Below are positions 59,975 to 64,000 of a stretch of DNA of 64,000 nucleotides, piece after piece. Position 1 is the first letter of the stretch. Every line of letters begins with the position of its first letter. This DNA is from Phytohabitans sp037414955 (GTDB lineage Bacteria > Actinomycetota > Actinomycetes > Mycobacteriales > Micromonosporaceae). The stretch lies in contig JBBEWH010000012.1 in the NCBI GenBank assembly GCA_037414955.1, positions 62,001 through 126,000 on the forward strand, given 5' to 3'. A program made the translations under genes and the position numbers. Under the pieces are notes generated by a model. That model did no database searches. It saw only the letters and a program-made list of their open reading frames with translations, and was not told the origin of the DNA.

Positions 59975-60790
59975 TCACGGACGTTCGATAACATTCTGCA
60001 GCAGCTGCCGATGCCGGAGCATCCAGTCCGCAGCTCGAATTTGCCAGGACATGAGCCACAAATGGCTGCTGTCCGTGGTCTCGGGTGTGATCTGTTGAAA
60101 CCGCGCGTATCCGGCCGTGTCCCGGACCGCGAACTCGATCATCCTTGTCACCAAACCGGCGCGCTCGCGCCGGGGCAGGCCGTAGCCGTCGAGGAAGACC
60201 TTCAGCCATTCGGCGCGCACGTCCGCATCCGGCAGCCCGACCCGTGCGGCGACGTCGTCGTCATGCAGTTGCGCGCAGTACCAGCCTGTGACCGCTATCT
60301 CGTTGAGCCGATCCGTCGGTCCGGCGTACCGCCATTCGATGAGACCGACCGGCTTCCCATTGCGGATCACCAGATTCCACGGGGCGATGTTGCAGTGGCT
60401 CACCACGGCGTTCGGCCCGTAGTCGCGCAGCGGCCAGGGACTCCACAGCGCGTCAGGCGGCGGGGTGAACGATGCGGTGGCCTCGTGCAGCCGGCGCATC
60501 AGGCGGCCGGTCTCGGTCAGCACCGCCTCTGGCTCCGCCCACGGCTGTGGAGAGACGACGTCCCCCTCGATCCAGCTGAGGACTTCATGACCGGCGCCAT
60601 CGAAACCATCCGCCACGACGCGAGGGCTGGCATCGAAGCCGGCGCGCTCCAAGTGGCGAAGGAGAGCATGGTATGTCGGGGTCCACGGCGTGACCCCACG
60701 CAGAACATGGTCACCGACCCGGTGGACGGGGACCGACTGGCTGAGATCGTGCGGATTCCAACCACCCTCGATCTCGACCACCCACCACAC
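59975..60790 (-). CDS. Phosphotransferase (APH) family homologue with altered catalytic residues
   Basis: A 271-residue protein aligns along its length with aminoglycoside/choline-kinase-like phosphotransferases (TYHALLRHLERAGF, LMRRLHEATASFTPPP, GWYCAQLHDDD). The catalytic loop reads VVSHCNIAPWNLV, where relatives have HxD (for example VVCHNDLAPWNLV), so the catalytic Asp is Asn. The second metal ligand motif reads GLIEWRYAGP rather than (I)DW. Both changes argue against normal kinase activity. It may be a pseudoenzyme or decaying. GTG 60790 start. Divergent from a VOC fragment. Confidence 0.75.
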   Translation of the reverse strand: MWWVVEIEGGWNPHDLSQSVPVHRVGDHVLRGVTPWTPTYHALLRHLERAGFDASPRVVADGFDGAGHEVLSWIEGDVVSPQPWAEPEAVLTETGRLMRRLHEATASFTPPPDALWSPWPLRDYGPNAVVSHCNIAPWNLVIRNGKPVGLIEWRYAGPTDRLNEIAVTGWYCAQLHDDDVAARVGLPDADVRAEWLKVFLDGYGLPRRERAGLVTRMIEFAVRDTAGYARFQQITPETTDSSHLWLMSWQIRAADWMLRHRQLLQNVIERP

Positions 60791-60940
60791 CCCCCTCGAT
60801 CGACGGCTCGCCTCAAGTTACCTCAGCGGCGGATAGCTCTGGTTGGCCTCGGATACCGGCGGCGAAGGCCGAGTCTTGACCCTGACGCGGGTCAGGCACG
60901 CAGAATCGGCTCTACCGACCTGACGACCTGGTTGCACCTG

Positions 60941-61090
60941 ATGCCGAAGCTTCCGGTCACCGATATGGAGCGCTCGGTCGCTTACTACCAGGAAGCGCTC
61001 GGCTTGCGCCTCGCGCTCGGACAGCACCGCTACGAGGTCGATACACATCGACTTGATGTATCTATCTTCGTCGTGGCCGTGCGGCTACAG
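60941..61090 (+). pseudogene. VOC/glyoxalase-family N-terminal fragment
   Basis: From ATG 60941 the frame reads LPVTDMERSVAYYQEALGLR, a textbook start of vicinal-oxygen-chelate domains, for about 30 residues. It then loses similarity. The rest of the roughly 120-residue domain, including the metal ligand Glu, is absent. Truncated remnant. Confidence 0.5.
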
Positions 61091-61155
61091 TGTGCCGTGC
61101 GGGGCCGGGTCTTTGACCTCCGCCGGCCCGTAGTCACGGGGGAGGGCGATCCGCC

Positions 61156-64000
61156 ATGCGTCCATTATGGAGCTTTCGTCGTTGGGTCGCGGCGGGTCTT
61201 GCCGCGGTCGTCGTAGCGGCCAGTGGTGGTGTCGCGCAGGCCGCGCCGCCGCGGGCGGAGGCACCGCCGTCGCCCAGCGCACCGGCCGGCGCAGGCAAGC
61301 CGGAGCGGCGCCACACCGTCATGCTCCTCACCGGGGACCGGGTCACCTACACCGTCGGAAGCGACGGACGCCGCGCGGTGACGGTGCTGCCGGCGCCTCG
61401 ACCGGGGGCCGAGCAGGTGCGTTTCAGCACATCCGAGGCGGGCGGGCACTACTACGTGATCCCGTCGGACGCGCAGGCCCGGGTCGCCGCGGGCGCGCTG
61501 GACCGCGCGCTGTTCGACATCCCGCTCCTGGTCGCGGACGGGCAGGCCACCGGCGACCGGCCGGCCGGCGTCATCCTGCGGTACGGTTCGGCGGCGGCCG
61601 TCGCGGGCACCGGCGTGGCCCTCCCCGGCGCCGACCGGAAGGCCGCGCTGCGCAGCATCAACGGGGCCGCGGTCCGCTCCCGCGCCGGCCGGGCGCACGA
61701 GACCTGGGGCGCGCTGCGCGGCGGTCGCTCGGACGCCCGCACGCTGGACCGCGGCGTCGCGCACGTGTCGCTGGACCGGATCGTGCGGCCGGCGCTCGAC
61801 GTGAGCGTCGTCCAGACCGGCGCGCCGTTCGCGTGGGCCGCCGGATACCGGGGCAGCGGCGTCAAGGTCGCGGTGCTGGACACCGGCATCGACCTGAACC
61901 ATCCGGACCTGACCGGCCGGGTGGTGAGTACCGCCAACTTCACCGGCGAGGCGTCCGTCGCGGACGGGCACGGACACGGCACGCACGTCGCGTCCACTGT
62001 GGCCGGTGACGGCACCGCGTCGGCGCAGCGGTTCCGGGGCATGGCCCCGGAGGCGTCGCTGATGGCCGGCAAGGTGCTGGACAGCGCCGGCAACGGCGCG
62101 ATGTCTCAGGTGATCCAGGGCATGGAGTGGGCCGCGCGCAACGGCGCCCGGGTCATCAACCTCAGCCTCGGCGCGGGTCCGAGCGACGGCACCGACCCGG
62201 CGAGCGAGGCGGTGAACGCGCTCTCCGCGGAGACCGGCGCGCTGTTCGTGATCGCGTCCGGCAACAACCACGGCGACGCCTCGGTGAACGCGCCGGGCGC
62301 GGCGACCGCTGCGCTGACCGTCGGCGCGACCGACAAGGTCGGTGGGTTCGTGGACTTCTCCAACCGGGGTCCGCGGCGCGGTGACGGCGCGGTGAAGCCG
62401 GAGATCGCCGCGCCCGGATATCAGATCGTCGCCGCCCGCGCTGCCGGCACGTCGATGGGTACTCCGTACGACGCGTACTACACCAGCGCGGACGGCACCT
62501 CGATGGCCACCCCGCACGTGGCCGGCGCGGCCGCGCTGCTCGCTCAGGCGCACCCGACCTGGAGCGCCGCCCGTATCAAGGACGAATTGGTGTCGACGGC
62601 GGAGCCGCGCGACGCGCAGACCGTGTTCACCGCCGGCAGCGGCTGGGTGGACGTGCGCCGCGCGCTGGGCCAGCGCGTGTCCGGACCGGAGGCGGTCGAC
62701 TTCGGCCTCGTCCAACCGCCCTACACGCAGGTCCACACGCGCGAGCTGACGTACCGCAACGACACGGCGGCGGCGGTGACGCTCGGCCTGACCGTGAGCG
62801 GGCGGGGCTGGGACGGGCGGGCGTTGCCGGCCGGGGCGATCGCGCTCAGCGCCAGCACGGTGACCGTGCCGGCCGGCGGGACCGCCGCGGTCACGATGAC
62901 GTTCACCGCCGCGCCGGGCGACCCGGGCGCGTACGCCGGCGTGGTCACCGCCTCGAGCGCGGACGGTACGGTCCGCGTGCGCAGCCCGTTCAGCTACTAC
63001 AAGGGCGGCGTCCGCACGCTCGACGTGCCGGTGCTCGACTCCCGCGGCCGGCCGGTGGCGGGCGTGCTGGTGACGATCGCGAAGCTGGACGGGCCGACGC
63101 ATCCCAACGATCCGATCACCCGGGAGATCACGCAGGTCTACACCGGTGACGACGGGGTGGCCTCGTTCTCGGTGGCGGACGGCCTCTACGACGTCTACGC
63201 CTGGCTCAGCGAATGGGAGGCCGACAAGCGCCGCGCCAACCAGATGCAGCGGATCGAGGTGCCGGTCAGCGCGGACACCACCGTGACGCTCGACGCCCGC
63301 GACGCCCGGCGCGTCAACCCGACCCTCCCGGAGTCCACCAACCAGCTGGTGGCGATGGCCGCGACCACGCGCAGGTTGGCCAGCGGCGACACAGCCGCCT
63401 CCGGCGGCATGCTGAACTGGGAGAACTGGGACGTGTACGTGACGCCCACGCCGGCGCCGGCGGTGTCCGGGCTGGCGGCGTTCGAGCAGTGGACGCTCGG
63501 CTCGACCCAGGTGCAGGTCCGCGCGAACGGCGGCGCCGCCCTGCCGGTCGACTACCACCCGTACCTGAACGGGCGCACGCTCGCGCGGTTCCAGAACACC
63601 ACCCTGCCGCTGGTGTACGCCGGCGGCGGCACCGCCGCCGAGTACGTCGCGGCCGGCGCGGCCGGCAAGGTGGCGCTCGTGCGGATCGTCGTGCCAGCCG
63701 GCACGGTGCACACGGGCAGCTTCGTCTGGTACGCCATGGAGGCCGCGCGCGCCAACGCCGCGTCCGAAGGGGTGGCGGGCATCATCGCGTACACCGACAT
63801 GGCCGGTGGCGTCGCGATGCCGCTCCGGGACGACGACATCCTCGCCCTGTCGCTGCCGGCGGCGGCCGGCCAGGCCCTGCGCACGCAGGTCGCCTCGGGC
63901 GCGGTGCAGCTCGCGATCACCGCGGGGCGGGCCAACCCGGAGCGCGTGTTCCAGCTGCGCTACCAGCACACCTCCGGCGTACCGGCGACCGCCCCAGCCG
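61156..64000 (+). CDS. S8 (subtilisin-like) secreted protease, 3' end outside window
   Basis: At least 948 residues from ATG 61156 (GGGGGAGG upstream). Signal peptide WVAAGLAAVVVAASGGVAQA, then a propeptide-like part (HTVMLLTGDRVTYTVGSDGR). The S8 triad is Asp in VAVLDTGIDLNHPDL (about 240), His in GHGHGTHVAS (about 276) and Ser in GTSMATPHVAG (about 449), with the oxyanion Asn in IASGNNHG. Beta-rich accessory domains follow (DFGLVQPPYTQVHTRELTY) and a protease-associated-like segment near the end (GKVALVRIVVPAGTVHTGSF). It resembles the subtilase at 28806 in layout but has no sigma-factor partner. It runs off the window, so length and C-terminus are unknown. Confidence 0.92.
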   Translation, partial: MRPLWSFRRWVAAGLAAVVVAASGGVAQAAPPRAEAPPSPSAPAGAGKPERRHTVMLLTGDRVTYTVGSDGRRAVTVLPAPRPGAEQVRFSTSEAGGHYYVIPSDAQARVAAGALDRALFDIPLLVADGQATGDRPAGVILRYGSAAAVAGTGVALPGADRKAALRSINGAAVRSRAGRAHETWGALRGGRSDARTLDRGVAHVSLDRIVRPALDVSVVQTGAPFAWAAGYRGSGVKVAVLDTGIDLNHPDLTGRVVSTANFTGEASVADGHGHGTHVASTVAGDGTASAQRFRGMAPEASLMAGKVLDSAGNGAMSQVIQGMEWAARNGARVINLSLGAGPSDGTDPASEAVNALSAETGALFVIASGNNHGDASVNAPGAATAALTVGATDKVGGFVDFSNRGPRRGDGAVKPEIAAPGYQIVAARAAGTSMGTPYDAYYTSADGTSMATPHVAGAAALLAQAHPTWSAARIKDELVSTAEPRDAQTVFTAGSGWVDVRRALGQRVSGPEAVDFGLVQPPYTQVHTRELTYRNDTAAAVTLGLTVSGRGWDGRALPAGAIALSASTVTVPAGGTAAVTMTFTAAPGDPGAYAGVVTASSADGTVRVRSPFSYYKGGVRTLDVPVLDSRGRPVAGVLVTIAKLDGPTHPNDPITREITQVYTGDDGVASFSVADGLYDVYAWLSEWEADKRRANQMQRIEVPVSADTTVTLDARDARRVNPTLPESTNQLVAMAATTRRLASGDTAASGGMLNWENWDVYVTPTPAPAVSGLAAFEQWTLGSTQVQVRANGGAALPVDYHPYLNGRTLARFQNTTLPLVYAGGGTAAEYVAAGAAGKVALVRIVVPAGTVHTGSFVWYAMEAARANAASEGVAGIIAYTDMAGGVAMPLRDDDILALSLPAAAGQALRTQVASGAVQLAITAGRANPERVFQLRYQHTSGVPATAPA

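Noticed and set aside
61165..63969. 934-codon minus-strand ORF opposite the second subtilase
   Set aside because: The plus strand has a full S8 domain with catalytic triad and signal peptide. The minus translation is low-complexity shadow sequence.

Overview
The window is high-GC actinomycete chromosome. Strong third-position GC bias, GTG starts, leaderless-looking promoters, an Lsr2-type nucleoid protein, SigE- and ECF42-type sigma factors and DUF1707/DUF5937/DUF222 proteins suggest Micromonosporaceae or a close relative (inference; no rRNA or tRNA gene was seen). It reads as accessory rather than core chromosome. The only biosynthetic enzymes recognised are a trpBA pair, and intact genes alternate with many broken ones: two IS5-type transposases, TetR, P-loop kinase, SDR, two-component, aminoglycoside phosphotransferase and VOC fragments.

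Layout. 1-4.8 kb: IS5 remnant, decayed genes, a RibD_C/DHFR-like reductase and two unknown genes. 4.8-16.5 kb: two MFS exporters divergent from their likely regulators, DUF1707-repeat and FG-GAP proteins, a fused two-component remnant, a serine hydrolase and an FMN-binding protein. 16.6-22.1 kb: a mannoside uptake and degradation locus (binding protein, permease, GH125 alpha-mannosidase, ATPase, LacI regulator) with two copies of one operator. 22.2-25.4 kb: an AT-richer LRR-Roc-COR (ROCO) GTPase gene with a frameshift near its C-terminal zinc-finger-like region. 25.4-28.8 kb: MFS exporter divergent from a YCII/ECF42 sigma pair. 28.8-33.5 kb: SigE-type sigma, membrane-anchored protein and large subtilase, translationally coupled. 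34-35.3 kb: DUF2809 membrane protein and a frameshifted IS5 transposase. 35.3-37.3 kb: DUF222/HNH nuclease with a candidate LexA box.

37.4-50.4 kb is the most striking part: a tachylectin-like secreted protein, a 3051-residue RHS polymorphic toxin (DNRLRE, LamG, RHS repeats, Hint, and a terminal domain resembling a PD-(D/E)XK nuclease), and a divergent LuxR-type regulator coupled to a small secreted protein. A perfect 20-bp dyad lies between toxin and regulator. No immunity gene is recognisable beside the toxin.

50.4-64 kb: fatty-acid desaturase, a NarL-type two-component pair, trpB-trpA-gntR with its own operator repeats, an HTH protein with an 18-bp minisatellite, secreted proteins, a Tat-like amidohydrolase, Lsr2, a phosphotransferase homologue with altered catalytic residues, and a second subtilase cut by the window end.
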